From the NCBI GenBank assembly GCA_018262505.1, contig JAGSYV010000005.1:35292-99291 (forward strand): 64,000 nt of DNA. The letters run 5' to 3'. Positions within the stretch are counted from its first letter, which is position 1. Every line of letters begins with the position of its first letter. Source of the DNA: Pseudomonadota bacterium (lineage in GTDB: Bacteria; Pseudomonadota; Alphaproteobacteria; Rhizobiales; Pleomorphomonadaceae). Positions 54,392 through 63,894 of this stretch are shown piece by piece. The translations under genes were made by a program, and so were the position numbers. The notes beneath the pieces were generated by a model, which saw only the letters and a program-made list of their open reading frames with translations, ran no database searches and had not been told where the DNA came from.

Positions 54392-57300
54392 TCACTCGGC
54401 TGGCACGGACGATACCTTCGGGATCGCTTGCTCTGCCCTCTGAACGGTCAGCCGGCTGACGACAACATAAAGCACCGGCACGAAGAAAACTGCCAGCAAG
54501 GTCGCCGAAAGCATGCCGCCGAAGACGCCCGTCCCAATGGCGTTCTGGATCTCGGATCCGGCTCCGCGCGCCGTCATGAGCGGAATGACGCCAAGGATGA
54601 AGGCAAGCGAGGTCATCAGGATCGGCCGTAGCCTCAACCGGGCAGCTTTCAGCACCGCACGGGACACACCAGCTCCCTGATCGCGCAAATGGCGGGCATA
54701 CTCGACCAGCAGGATGGCGTTCTTTGCCGACAGGCCAATGATCGTGATGAGCCCGACATTGAAGAAGACATCATTCTCCAGCCCCCTTGCCAGAACGGCC
54801 ACGACCGCGCCGAGCACACCCAAAGGCACGATCAGCATGACCACCAACGGAATCGACCAGCTTTCGTAAAGTGCCGCCAGAACGAGGAAGACGATCAGCC
54901 CTGAAGTCGCGAGAAGGAGCGGAGCCTGCGAGGCAGATTGTTTCTCCTGCAAGGATTGCCCCGTCCATTCAAGTGCGAAGCCCTGTGGCAGTTGCCGGGC
55001 CAGCCGCTCCATCTCGGCCATCGCAACGCCGCTCGAAACGCCGGGCGCCGCGGAGCCCGAAATACGCGCCGCCGGATAGCCGTTATAACGCGTCATCTGC
55101 AGGGAGGAATTTCCCCATACCGGTCGAACGACTTCGGACAGCGGCACCATGCCGCCATTGATGTTGCGCACCTCAAGCCGCAGTACATCTTCGACATGCA
55201 TGCGCGCGGGCGCGTCGGCCTGCACGATCACCTGTTGAAGGCGGCCCTGGTTCGGGAAGTCGTTGACGTAGGTGGAGCCGATCGCCGTGGATATCGTGTC
55301 GCTGATGGCCGAAAACGGAACTCCCAGAGCCTGGGCCTTCTGACGGTCGATCTCCAGCGAAATGCTCGAACCGTCGGGAAGCCCTTCGCTCATCACGCCA
55401 GTCACCAGCCCGCCTTGGGAGGCGAGCGCGATCAGTTGCTCTTCTGCCGCCTTCAGAGCGACTGGACCGAGGCTGGCGCGATCCTCAAGCCGCAGGGAGA
55501 ACCCCGAGGTCGTGCCCAGGGAGTCAATCGCCGGCGGCTTCATGATCATCGCCGTGCCCTCAGGGATGTTGGCCATCGCGGCCTGTGCGGCGGCGACTTC
55601 GTCATTCACGGAGGTCTTGCGATCGCTCCAGTCCTTGAGGCTGGTGAAGGCCTGCGCGGCGTTGGGACCCGAGCCCGAGAAGCCGAAGCCCAGGATGACC
55701 GTGCTGTCCACGATGTCGGGACGGGTCGCGGTGTGGGCTTCATAGGCAGCCACGATTTCGCGGGTTCGCTCGGCCGTCGCGCCAGCGGGCAGCTCGAACA
55801 TGGCCATGAAACTTCCCTGGTCCTCTTCCGGAACGAAGGCAGTGGGTATCAGCACATAGCCAAGACCAACTGCGCCCAGAAGCAGGACATAGATGACCAG
55901 CATTCGCCCTGCTCGCCGCAGAACCCAGCCAACCCAGCCGGCATAGCCGGCGGTGAGGCGGTTGAACCTGCAATTGAACCAGGCAAAGAAGCCCTTCTCT
56001 GAATGCTCCGTCACGGGCTTCAGAATCGTCGCACAGAGAGCCGGCGTCAGCGTGAGTGCGAGGAAGGCCGAGAACAGGATCGAGACCGACATGGACAGGG
56101 TGAACTGACGATAGATCGCCCCCACCGATCCGCTGGCTAGGCCCATGGGGATGAAGACGGCGGAGAGCACCAGCGTAATGCCAATGATCGCTCCCGAGAT
56201 TTCGCGCATCGCCTGGCGCGTCGCATCCTTCGGCGAAAGCCGCTGTCGGGTCATGATGCGCTCGACATTCTCGACCACGACGATGGCGTCGTCGACGATG
56301 ATGCCGATCGCCAGCACCATGCCGAACATGGTCAGCACGTTGATCGAGTAGCCAGCCGCCATCATCACGGCAAAGGTACCCAGCAGGGCGACCGGCGCCA
56401 CGATCGTCGGGATCAGCGTGTAGCGAACCTTTTGAAGGAACAGCAGCATCACCAGGAACACCAGCACCATCGCCTCGATGAGCGTTTGAACCACCTTGAT
56501 GATCGATACCTTCACGAAGGGCGCGGTGTTGAACGAGATCGAGGCTTCCATATCCTCAGGCATGCTTGTTTGCAGCTCGGCAAGGCGCTGTTCGATGGCC
56601 GACGCGGTACGCACGGCGTTGGCACCGGACGCCAGCTGGATAGCCGCTGCCGCAGCCGGCTTGTCATTGCTGCTGACACCGAAAGCCAGCGTCTGCGCGC
56701 CGAGCTCGACACGCGCCACATCCGACAGGGTGAGGCGCGAACCATCGACCTGCGCACGCAATGGGATCGCGGCGAAGTCGTCGGGCTTTGTCAGCTGTCC
56801 CCGTACGGTCAGCGGCGTTGAAGTCTTCGTGCCCGGCACGGTGGGCTCGTCCCCGACCCGTCCGGGCGAGACCTGGGCATTTTCGCGGGTGATGGCTTCG
56901 GTCACGTCCGCCATGGTCAATCCATAGGCGGCAAGCTTCTGAGGATCGATCCACACACGCATGGCGCGCTCGGACCCAAACTGCTGCACGCGCCCGACGC
57001 CGGGGATGCGTTTCAGTTCCTCGGACAGATTGCGGCTCAGGTAATCGCCAAGCGCCAGTTCCTCGGTCGCTCCACTCCGCGACTTCAGCGTGATCACCAT
57101 CAGGAAGCCGGACTCAGCCGCCTCCACGTTCAAGCCAGTCCGACGAACGATTTCCGGAAGGCGCGCCTCGGCGTTCTTCAGCCGGTTCTGGACGTCTACT
57201 TGTGCGAGTTCGGGGTCTGTCCCCGGCTTGAAGGTGACCACGATATTGGCCCCGCCGGTCGAGTCGACGGTGGACTCGTAATAGAGGACGTTCTTGACAC

Positions 57301-57511
57301 TTGAGAGTTCCTTCTCGATTGGCGTGACGACACTGTCATTGACGGTCTGTGTCGTGGCGCCGTTATACGTCGCAAAAATATTGACGCTGGGGGGCGCCAC
57401 CTCCGGAAAGCGCGCCACAGGCAATTGCGGGATCGCGACAATACCGGCCAACGCCATGAAAATCGCGATGACCCAGGCGAACACCGGCCGGTCGATGAAG
57501 AACTGCGACAT
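54392..57511 (-). CDS. RND-family efflux transporter, HAE1 (AcrB/MexF-like)
   Basis: 1039 residues, full length for HAE1 pumps. It begins with MSQFFIDRPVFAWVIAIFMA and shows the TM4 proton-relay Asp pair GIIVDDAIVVVENVERIM, the TM10 Lys in LSAKNAILLVEYARHL, and the periplasmic PELAQVDVQNRLKNAEARLP porter segment. It exports drugs or lipophilic compounds by proton antiport. Its periplasmic adaptor gene lies 11 bp upstream. No outer-membrane channel gene is present, so a TolC encoded elsewhere must be used. Confidence 0.95.
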   Translation of the reverse strand: MSQFFIDRPVFAWVIAIFMALAGIVAIPQLPVARFPEVAPPSVNIFATYNGATTQTVNDSVVTPIEKELSSVKNVLYYESTVDSTGGANIVVTFKPGTDPELAQVDVQNRLKNAEARLPEIVRRTGLNVEAAESGFLMVITLKSRSGATEELALGDYLSRNLSEELKRIPGVGRVQQFGSERAMRVWIDPQKLAAYGLTMADVTEAITRENAQVSPGRVGDEPTVPGTKTSTPLTVRGQLTKPDDFAAIPLRAQVDGSRLTLSDVARVELGAQTLAFGVSSNDKPAAAAAIQLASGANAVRTASAIEQRLAELQTSMPEDMEASISFNTAPFVKVSIIKVVQTLIEAMVLVFLVMLLFLQKVRYTLIPTIVAPVALLGTFAVMMAAGYSINVLTMFGMVLAIGIIVDDAIVVVENVERIMTRQRLSPKDATRQAMREISGAIIGITLVLSAVFIPMGLASGSVGAIYRQFTLSMSVSILFSAFLALTLTPALCATILKPVTEHSEKGFFAWFNCRFNRLTAGYAGWVGWVLRRAGRMLVIYVLLLGAVGLGYVLIPTAFVPEEDQGSFMAMFELPAGATAERTREIVAAYEAHTATRPDIVDSTVILGFGFSGSGPNAAQAFTSLKDWSDRKTSVNDEVAAAQAAMANIPEGTAMIMKPPAIDSLGTTSGFSLRLEDRASLGPVALKAAEEQLIALASQGGLVTGVMSEGLPDGSSISLEIDRQKAQALGVPFSAISDTISTAIGSTYVNDFPNQGRLQQVIVQADAPARMHVEDVLRLEVRNINGGMVPLSEVVRPVWGNSSLQMTRYNGYPAARISGSAAPGVSSGVAMAEMERLARQLPQGFALEWTGQSLQEKQSASQAPLLLATSGLIVFLVLAALYESWSIPLVVMLIVPLGVLGAVVAVLARGLENDVFFNVGLITIIGLSAKNAILLVEYARHLRDQGAGVSRAVLKAARLRLRPILMTSLAFILGVIPLMTARGAGSEIQNAIGTGVFGGMLSATLLAVFFVPVLYVVVSRLTVQRAEQAIPKVSSVPAE

Positions 57512-57522
57512 GAACTCGTCTC

Positions 57523-58719
57523 TTAAAGCTGACCGTTTGTCGTCGGGGTGTCTTGGCGGAGCTGTGTGGCCGTAACGGTCATGCCGTTTTGCACGCGATC
57601 CTGTCCGCGTACGGCGATCACTTCGCCCGCGTTCAAGCCCGATGTCGCGACAATCCGTCCGCCGACGGCATCGCCCAATCGCACTTCACGCCGTTCAGCT
57701 CGGCCATCGGGGCGCACGACCACGACCTGCGCCTCGTTTGCATTGCTCCGCAGAACCGCCTCCTCGGGCACCAACAATGCGTTCGAAATGATACCGCGCG
57801 GCATCTTCACCCGCACATACATGCCCGGCAGCAGGGACAGATCGGGGTTCTCCACTTCGACCCGGATGGACGCGTTGCCGGTGCCGGAATCCACGACAAT
57901 GTCGGAAGACTTCAGCCGCCCCGGTCGCGTATGCGGCACACCATCGGGGTTCAGAACCTCGATCGACCCCACGCCGTCGGCGGCGGCCAATTGCACGGCA
58001 TCGAGCCGTGCCGCAGGTAGACGCAGATCGAGGTAGACGTGGTCGACATCCTGCACGACGGCCAAAGCCCGTTCCGACGATGATGAGGCCACGCCACCGA
58101 CATCCACCAGACCGCTGCCCATGTACCCTCGTATGGGGGATCGGAGAGTGGCGAATGCAAGATCGAGCCGGCGCCGTTCGACAACCGCCCGTGCCTCCGC
58201 GAGGGTGGCGCCGGCCAGTGCCAGCTCATTGCGTGCGTTATCGTTCTGCTCGCGACTGGAGACATTCTTGGCGAGCAGCATGTCCGCGCGCTCCAGATTG
58301 CGCCGCGCATGTGCCTCCGCGGCCGTTGCGCGCTTCAGCCCTGCTTCCGCGATTTCAAGGTCTGCCTTGAGCGGAGCAGGGTCGATCTGAAACAGGATCT
58401 GCCCCTCATCGACCCGTGCGCCCTCTTCCACGAAACGCTGGATGATGACGCCGCCGACCTGGGGCCTGATCTCGACGCGCCGATAGGCCGCCACCCGGCC
58501 AGGAAGCTCGTCGTAAAGTACCACCTGCTTGGGCGAGAGGGTGCTGGTGACGACCTGCAAGGGCGTATCGTCGGCGGCTGCCTGCTCCTCGGCGGTGGCG
58601 GACAAACGGGCAAAGATCGCCCCGATTGCAACGACAGAGAGGGCGGAAACCAAGAGAAGAAAGCGGACGCGCGGCATTTGTTTGAATCCAGATGCTGAGT
58701 TTAGCAAACTGGTTCTCAT
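57523..58719 (-). CDS. RND efflux periplasmic adaptor (AcrA/MexE-like)
   Basis: About 398 residues. An N-terminal membrane or signal segment (RVRFLLLVSALSVVAIGAIF) is followed by a lipoyl half-motif (LPGRVAAYRRVEIRPQVGGV), a helical hairpin (about 110-180), the second lipoyl half (LDLAFATLRSPIRGYMGSG), and beta-barrel and membrane-proximal domains. The start is uncertain: ATG 58719 or 58677, neither with a strong ribosome site. The frame is open to 58887. It is the first gene of the operon adaptor-pump-regulator-kinase. Confidence 0.9.
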   Translation of the reverse strand: MRTSLLNSASGFKQMPRVRFLLLVSALSVVAIGAIFARLSATAEEQAAADDTPLQVVTSTLSPKQVVLYDELPGRVAAYRRVEIRPQVGGVIIQRFVEEGARVDEGQILFQIDPAPLKADLEIAEAGLKRATAAEAHARRNLERADMLLAKNVSSREQNDNARNELALAGATLAEARAVVERRRLDLAFATLRSPIRGYMGSGLVDVGGVASSSSERALAVVQDVDHVYLDLRLPAARLDAVQLAAADGVGSIEVLNPDGVPHTRPGRLKSSDIVVDSGTGNASIRVEVENPDLSLLPGMYVRVKMPRGIISNALLVPEEAVLRSNANEAQVVVVRPDGRAERREVRLGDAVGGRIVATSGLNAGEVIAVRGQDRVQNGMTVTATQLRQDTPTTNGQL

Positions 58720-58885
58720 TTGCCCGTCGACATCAGGCCGAGGTTTCGTGGAGGTTTCGTGGATAAAGGCTGGCGGGAGCCTGCCGATTCCGGCTGCCAA
58801 ACCCAGCCGCCTCACAAACGAAAGCGCGTCGCCGCTGTCATCGCACGTGGCTTTCAGGCTGTCAGCTATGGACGCGTGCAAAAAC

Positions 58886-58915
58886 AAAAGGCTCAGCCTG
58901 AGAGCTGAGCCTTTT
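58886..58915 (-). terminator. Rho-independent terminator of the tRNA-Val gene
   Basis: Perfect 12-bp stem AAAAGGCTCAGC / GCTGAGCCTTTT with a 6-base loop. On the minus strand it is followed by GTTTTTG, six bases beyond the tRNA 3' end. Confidence 0.85.
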
Positions 58916-58921
58916 AGTGAA

Positions 58922-58996
58922 TGGTGGTCGCTGTAGGGATTGAACCTACGACCCCCGCAGTGTGAATGCGATGCTCTCCCGCTGAGCTAAGCGACC
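58922..58996 (-). tRNA. tRNA-Val (anticodon CAC)
   Basis: 75 nt including an encoded CCA. Acceptor stem GGTCGCT with GGTCGC/GCGACC pairing, D arm GCTCAGCGGGAGAGC, anticodon loop TTCACAC with CAC at 34-36, T arm GTAGGTTCAATCCCTAC. All four arms fold. A terminator follows directly. Confidence 0.93.
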
Positions 58997-59040
58997 TTCA
59001 ACCAACCTACTACCGTGTACGACCACACTTTTCAAGGAAG

Positions 59041-59086
59041 ACTACACTGGCGTGAACCAAGTGCTCTCCCACTGAGCGACGCGCCC
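59041..59086 (-). pseudogene. Decayed tRNA remnant (5' half), probably a tRNA-Val copy
   Basis: 45 bp upstream of the intact tRNA-Val, the minus strand reads GGGCGCGTCGCTCAGTGGGA then GAGCACTTGGTTCACGCC. This has an acceptor 5' strand, a complete D arm and an anticodon-like loop TTCACGC (CAC), but no T arm or acceptor 3' strand. It looks like a tandem copy that lost its 3' half. Confidence 0.55.
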
Positions 59087-59326
59087 GAACCGTCATGCGG
59101 TGGGGCGATATAATGGCCCTCGGCGGGGCAAGTCAAGGCATCAGGGGAACGAAAATTCGTTCGCTGGGGACAGGCGTCGAGAAGCCCTGAGGTGCGGCCT
59201 TTGTCGACGAAAACTCGTTTGGTCCAGCGGGACAAATGCGACAAGCCGAAAAAATTCCGCGGCGCCCGGGGGGATCTCCGGGCGCCGCGCGCAAGGCGCT
59301 GCGTAGGGGAAACGCTCTCGACCGGG

Positions 59327-60292
59327 TCAGGCAGCGGTGTCGAGCAAAGTACGCAGCGATGGATGTATGTCCGGGCTTTCCTCGGACAAGAATTTCAAAA
59401 GCGCCTTTTCGTTGGCGTGGATCACCCCGTCACGACCGATACGATCGGCCAGCCATTTCACTTCCTCCGAGGTGACCGCTTCCGCCTCGCGGATACGGGT
59501 CTCGTCGGCCTCCATTAGCACTGAAGATGTGTCATCTTGCTGACGCCAGGCTGACCAGACGCCCCGAAGGCCGTTGGACAGCATGCTGGAGAGCATATCG
59601 CCGAACAGCGCGGTGACGCCGCCGGACGGCGCGTCGAGCCAAGCATCGCGGCTCAGCGTTTCCTCGCGCGACATCAGCGTGTAGCCGTGCGCCGCCATCA
59701 GGAAGGAGGCGATCGCCTTGACGAACAGATCGGACCAGGCGGGGTCGTTTTCCGCCTCGCGACTGCGATCGTTGAGATCGAACAGCACTTCCGCTTCTTC
59801 GCGGCTGATGCCGACGGACCGCTCGTTGCCGAAGGCATAGAGGATGGAGCGCAGGCGTTCGACGTCGGCGGCGGAGATGACGCCGCCCTCGCCGTCCTCG
59901 GCGCCGGCCAGCACGGACCGCGACACTTCGGCGAGCGCGAAGGCGGACAGTTCCGCCGGCACGGAATCGGCCCGGCGCATGATGTTGACCAGAAGATCGA
60001 CCTCGAGATCGGTGGTGATCCCGTCGGACGAAAGCACACCAATCAGCCAGCGGGCCATTTCCTCGCTGACGTGGCCGCTCGGTGCCGTCTGCAGGGCGAC
60101 GTAGTCGGTCAGGGCCTCGATATAGAGCTGCCGACCGGCCGCCGTCGGAAAACCTTCCTCAGCGGCGAGATGACAAAGACGACGGACATCGTCCGAATCA
60201 ATGGCACCATCGGCGTAAACGGCGGCACGCAGACGGGCAACCGCATCGAGCGACTTTGCGTCAGGCGCTATCGTCTTTCCGATGTCGGTCAT
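59327..60292 (-). CDS. Helical hypothetical protein, TerB-like repeats
   Basis: 321 residues, cytosolic, almost entirely helical and acidic. Several segments have the look of TerB-type repeats (YADGAIDSDDVRRLCHLAAE near residue 30; GVISAADVERLRSILYAFG near 140; RDGVIHANEKALLKFL near 290). A conserved-looking core, EEAEVLFDLNDRSREAENDP, is near 175. I know similar proteins only as conserved hypotheticals in Alphaproteobacteria. ATG 60292 follows a GGGGGA site. Single gene. No function proposed. Confidence 0.7.
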   Translation of the reverse strand: MTDIGKTIAPDAKSLDAVARLRAAVYADGAIDSDDVRRLCHLAAEEGFPTAAGRQLYIEALTDYVALQTAPSGHVSEEMARWLIGVLSSDGITTDLEVDLLVNIMRRADSVPAELSAFALAEVSRSVLAGAEDGEGGVISAADVERLRSILYAFGNERSVGISREEAEVLFDLNDRSREAENDPAWSDLFVKAIASFLMAAHGYTLMSREETLSRDAWLDAPSGGVTALFGDMLSSMLSNGLRGVWSAWRQQDDTSSVLMEADETRIREAEAVTSEEVKWLADRIGRDGVIHANEKALLKFLSEESPDIHPSLRTLLDTAA

Positions 60293-60507
60293 GATCCCCC
60301 GCTCCCCGTGGCTCACCTTGCAAAGAGGCTACACCACAATTCCGACTTCGAGCTTAAGGGAACGGGTTAAAAAACCATTGAAGACAGATGGTTAACGATC
60401 ACATTCGGTATGCTCGGCGGCCCATCGGGACAACAAATGGCCGTGGCACCTCGAATTTGGCCGGAATGCCGGCATCTGGTTATGGCCGCCGGCGCTAGCC
60501 GTTAACG

Positions 60508-61821
60508 TCAATTCTCGCCCTGCCGCTCGCGACGCAAGCGCGCCCAGTAGTCGAGGCGCTTCCTGAGTTCACGCTCGAAGCCGCGCTCGACCGGCTGGTA
60601 GAAAGTCCGGCGGCCCATCTTCTCCGGGAAATAATCCTGGCCGGAGAAGGCGTCCGGCTCGTCGTGATCGTAGCGGTAGCCTTCCCCATACCCCTCGCCC
60701 TTCATCAGTTTGGTGGGCGCATTGAGGATACGGCGCGGCGGCACGAGACTGCCGAATTCCTTGGCCGCCGCCATGGCGGTCTTGAAGGCGGTATAGACGG
60801 CGTTGGACTTCGGGGCGGTCGCCACGTAGACGACCGCCTCGGCGATGGCGAGTTCGCCTTCCGGCGAGCCGAGCATTTCATAGGCGCCCTGGGCGGCAAT
60901 GCAGACGGACAGCGCCTGCGGGTCGGCAAGACCGATATCCTCGGCGGCCATGCGGATCACCCGGCGGATGACGTAGAGAGGATCCTCACCGGCATCGATC
61001 ATGCGGCAGAAATAGTAGAGCGCCGCGTCCGGATCGGAGCCGCGCACCGATTTATGCAGCGCCGAGATCAGGTTGTAATGGCCATCCTGCGCCTTGTCGT
61101 AGACCGGCGCCCGCCGCTGGACGATCTCCTGCAGCGTCTTGGCGTCGAATACCTCATCTTCGCCGGCGGCGCGCCAGACGTCTTCCGCAAGCGTCAGCGC
61201 GGCGCGGCCGTCGCCGTCGGCCATGCGGACCAGCGCCGCCCTCGCCTCGTCATCGAGTGGCAGCGGCTTGCCGGTTACCGCCTCGGCGCGATCGAGCAAC
61301 TGGCCGATCGACGTTTCGTCGTGCGCCTTGAAGACCAGCACGTGGGCGCGCGACAGCAGGGCCGCGTTGAGCTCGAAGGACGGGTTCTCGGTGGTGGCGC
61401 CGATCAGCGTCACCGTGCCGTCTTCCATCACCGGCAGGAAGCTGTCCTGCTGGGCGCGGTTGAAGCGGTGGATCTCGTCGATGAACAGCAGCGTACCGCG
61501 CCCGAGCGCCCGTCGTTGGCGGGCGGCCTCGAACAGCTTCTTGAGGTCGGCAACGCCGGTGAAGATGGCCGAGGCCTGCTCGAAGGCGAGATTGGTCTCG
61601 TGCGCCAGCAGGCGGGCAACAGTGGTCTTGCCGGAGCCGGGCGGCCCCCAGAGAATCAGCGAACCGAGCGAACCGGAAGCCAGCATGCGGGTGATGGTGC
61701 CGCTTGCCCCGACCAGATGATCCTGGCCCACCACTTCCGACAGGCTGGCCGGCCGCAGGCGATCGGCCAGCGGACGGCCGGCCCGATTATCGGCCGTGCT
61801 GACGCCAAACAGATCGCTCAT
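60508..61821 (-). CDS. rarA: Replication-associated recombination protein A (RarA/MgsA)
   Basis: 437-residue AAA+ ATPase of the clamp-loader clade that acts at stalled forks. It begins MSDLFG, a SSB/DnaN-type N-terminal motif, then PLADRLRPASLSEVVGQDHL. Walker A is LWGPPGSGKTTVARLLA near residue 58, Walker B LLFIDEIHRFNRAQQDSFLP near 110, sensor 1 LIGATTENPSFELN, and the C-terminal MgsA tetramer domain follows. It overlaps the protease gene by 4 bp, the usual rhizobial arrangement. Confidence 0.95.
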   Translation of the reverse strand: MSDLFGVSTADNRAGRPLADRLRPASLSEVVGQDHLVGASGTITRMLASGSLGSLILWGPPGSGKTTVARLLAHETNLAFEQASAIFTGVADLKKLFEAARQRRALGRGTLLFIDEIHRFNRAQQDSFLPVMEDGTVTLIGATTENPSFELNAALLSRAHVLVFKAHDETSIGQLLDRAEAVTGKPLPLDDEARAALVRMADGDGRAALTLAEDVWRAAGEDEVFDAKTLQEIVQRRAPVYDKAQDGHYNLISALHKSVRGSDPDAALYYFCRMIDAGEDPLYVIRRVIRMAAEDIGLADPQALSVCIAAQGAYEMLGSPEGELAIAEAVVYVATAPKSNAVYTAFKTAMAAAKEFGSLVPPRRILNAPTKLMKGEGYGEGYRYDHDEPDAFSGQDYFPEKMGRRTFYQPVERGFERELRKRLDYWARLRRERQGEN

Positions 61822-63245
61822 CGGAAGGCCATGCGCAGGATCTGGCCGTTGCGATCGATGGCGACGCGCCAGAACATCGGATCGGACCCGGCGACGTCAG
61901 CAAGAACCTTGGTCGCCGTGATGTCACTGCCATTGACCGACACGATGATGTCGCCCCGTTGCAGACCGATGCGATCGGCCGGCGAGCCGGAAGTGACCGC
62001 GGTGATCACCACGCCGGTCTGGCCGCGATAGGTGAGCCCGATCTCGGCGGCAACGGCGGGGGATACGTTGGCAACCGTCGCCCCCTGGAACGGCGAGCGG
62101 GCATCGATGGTCAGCGTTTCGCGCGGCGTCGTCTCCGGCGCGGCCATCAGCTTCACGGACACCTCGATCAGCTTGCCGGCCCTGTTCACCGTGAGCTTGG
62201 CCACATTACCCACGCCCTTGGTGGCGAGACGGTAGTTGAAGACACGCGGATCGCTGACCTCCACGCCATCCACGGCGACGATCAGGTCGCCGGCGTCGAG
62301 GCCGGCCTCCTCGGCCGGGCTCTTGCGGAGAATCGACGTGACGAGCACGCCCGAGGGCCGGTCGAGGCCAAGACTCTCGGCGATATCCGACGTCACCGGC
62401 TGCAGTTCAGCACCGATCCAGGGCAGTTCGACGGCGGAACCGCCACGCCGCGCCGAATCGACGAACACCTTCACCATGTTGGAAGGAATGGCAAAACCGA
62501 TGCCGTTGGAGCCGCCGCCGCGGGTGAAGATGGCCGTATTGATGCCGACCAGCTTGCCGTCCATGTCGACCAGCGCGCCACCGGAGTTGCCGGGATTGAT
62601 CGCCGCGTCCGTCTGGATGAAGAACTGATAGTCGGAGATGCCGACCTGGCTGCGGGCCAGCGCCGAGACGATGCCCTGCGTCACCGTCTGTCCCACGCCG
62701 AACGGATTGCCGATGGCCAAAACCAGGTCGCCGACCTGCAGTTCGTCGGAATTGGCGAGGGGCAGCGTTGGCAGTTCCCCCTTGGGGGTGCGGATCTTCA
62801 GAACGGCGAGATCGAGCTGCTCGTCCTTCAGCACTACGTCGCACTCGAACTCGCGCCGATCGGCCAGCGCCACCTTCACGTCGTCGCCGTCCTCGATGAC
62901 GTGGTTGTTGGTGACGATGAGGCCAGAGGGATCGACGATGACGCCGGAGCCGAGCGACTGCTGGTGTCGCTCGCGCTGTTGTCCGCCCAAACCGGGAATG
63001 TCGCCGCCGAAGAACTGGCGGAAGAAGGGATCGTCCATCAGCGGCGAGGAGGCCACCTTGACGGTCTTGGTCGAGTAGACGTTGACCACGGCCGGTCCGG
63101 CCACCTTGGCAACCGGCGCAAAGGACAACTTGACCTGCGCCTCCGACGTCGGCAAGGCCCGTTCCTGAGCCGTCGCCGCTCCCAGCGACGCGCAGGCCAG
63201 AAAGCCGAAAGCCAGGATGAGGCGAGACAGTCCGTTGGGTCGCAT
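61818..63245 (-). CDS. degQ: DegP/DegQ-family periplasmic serine protease
   Basis: 475 residues. The signal peptide RPNGLSRLILAFGFLACASL is followed by cleavage after TAQ. The trypsin-like domain has the catalytic triad in NNHVIED (His), LDLAVLKI (Asp) and AAINPGNSGGALV (Ser). Two PDZ domains follow (GVLVTSILRKSPAEEAGLDA and GVVITAVTSGSPADRIGLQR). Start 63245 has TTGGAG 8 bases upstream; earlier ATGs at 63275 and 63266 lack one. It acts in envelope protein quality control. Confidence 0.92.
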   Translation of the reverse strand: MRPNGLSRLILAFGFLACASLGAATAQERALPTSEAQVKLSFAPVAKVAGPAVVNVYSTKTVKVASSPLMDDPFFRQFFGGDIPGLGGQQRERHQQSLGSGVIVDPSGLIVTNNHVIEDGDDVKVALADRREFECDVVLKDEQLDLAVLKIRTPKGELPTLPLANSDELQVGDLVLAIGNPFGVGQTVTQGIVSALARSQVGISDYQFFIQTDAAINPGNSGGALVDMDGKLVGINTAIFTRGGGSNGIGFAIPSNMVKVFVDSARRGGSAVELPWIGAELQPVTSDIAESLGLDRPSGVLVTSILRKSPAEEAGLDAGDLIVAVDGVEVSDPRVFNYRLATKGVGNVAKLTVNRAGKLIEVSVKLMAAPETTPRETLTIDARSPFQGATVANVSPAVAAEIGLTYRGQTGVVITAVTSGSPADRIGLQRGDIIVSVNGSDITATKVLADVAGSDPMFWRVAIDRNGQILRMAFR

Positions 63246-63323
63246 CGCGTAACTCCAAGAGCGCATGGTCGACATGCCGTCTTTTACGCCGCCGAATATG
63301 GCAACGGAAGGACGCCCAAACAA

Positions 63324-63342
63324 CAAGGGGCGACCCCCCTTG
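63324..63342 (-). terminator. Hairpin terminator after rplQ
   Basis: CAAGGGG / CCCCTTG stem with a 5-base loop; on the minus strand it is followed by TTGTTTGG. It lies 27 bp beyond the rplQ stop, closing the large ribosomal operon. Confidence 0.55.
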
Positions 63343-63368
63343 CTCAACTTTCAGCGAAATTCGTTCGA

Positions 63369-63803
63369 TCAGGCGGCGGCCGTCTCGGCCTCGACCGGCT
63401 GGGCAGCCTGGCGGGCCTTGTCGGCGGCGCCCTTGGCGGCGACGTCGCGATCAACGAACTCGATCACGGCGACAGCGGCCGAGTCGCCATGACGGAAGCC
63501 GGCCTTCAGCACGCGGGTGTAACCACCGGCGCGGGCCTTGTAGCGGGGGCCGAGCACGTCGAACAGCTTCTTGGCGGCGATCTCGTTGTTCTGCAGCTCG
63601 GCAGCGAGCTGGCGACGAGCGGCGAGATCACCCTTCTTGGCGATGGTCACCAGCTTCTCGACGATCGGACGCAGGTCCTTGGCCTTCGGCAGGGTGGTGA
63701 CGATCTGCTCATGCTCGACGAGCGAGATGGCAAGGTTGGCGAGCATCGCCTTGCGATGGCTCTGTGTGCGGTTGAACCGACGGCCCGCATTACCGTGACG
63801 CAT
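63369..63803 (-). CDS. rplQ: 50S ribosomal protein L17
   Basis: 144 residues. It starts with [20 protein letters not shown], the L17 signature, then [20 protein letters not shown] and [19 protein letters not shown] short Ala/Glu-rich C-terminal tail follows, as in other alphaproteobacteria. AGGAG site before the ATG. It follows rpoA at the end of the alpha ribosomal operon. Confidence 0.97.
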   Translation of the reverse strand: MRHGNAGRRFNRTQSHRKAMLANLAISLVEHEQIVTTLPKAKDLRPIVEKLVTIAKKGDLAARRQLAAELQNNEIAAKKLFDVLGPRYKARAGGYTRVLKAGFRHGDSAAVAVIEFVDRDVAAKGAADKARQAAQPVEAETAAA

Positions 63804-63894
63804 GGCCTACTCCTATTTGTCTTCGCGCGGCTCACGCCGGGCAGGATTGTTTTGAACGAGCCGGAGAGCCACGCCCCCCGGCGAGCTTCTCGGC

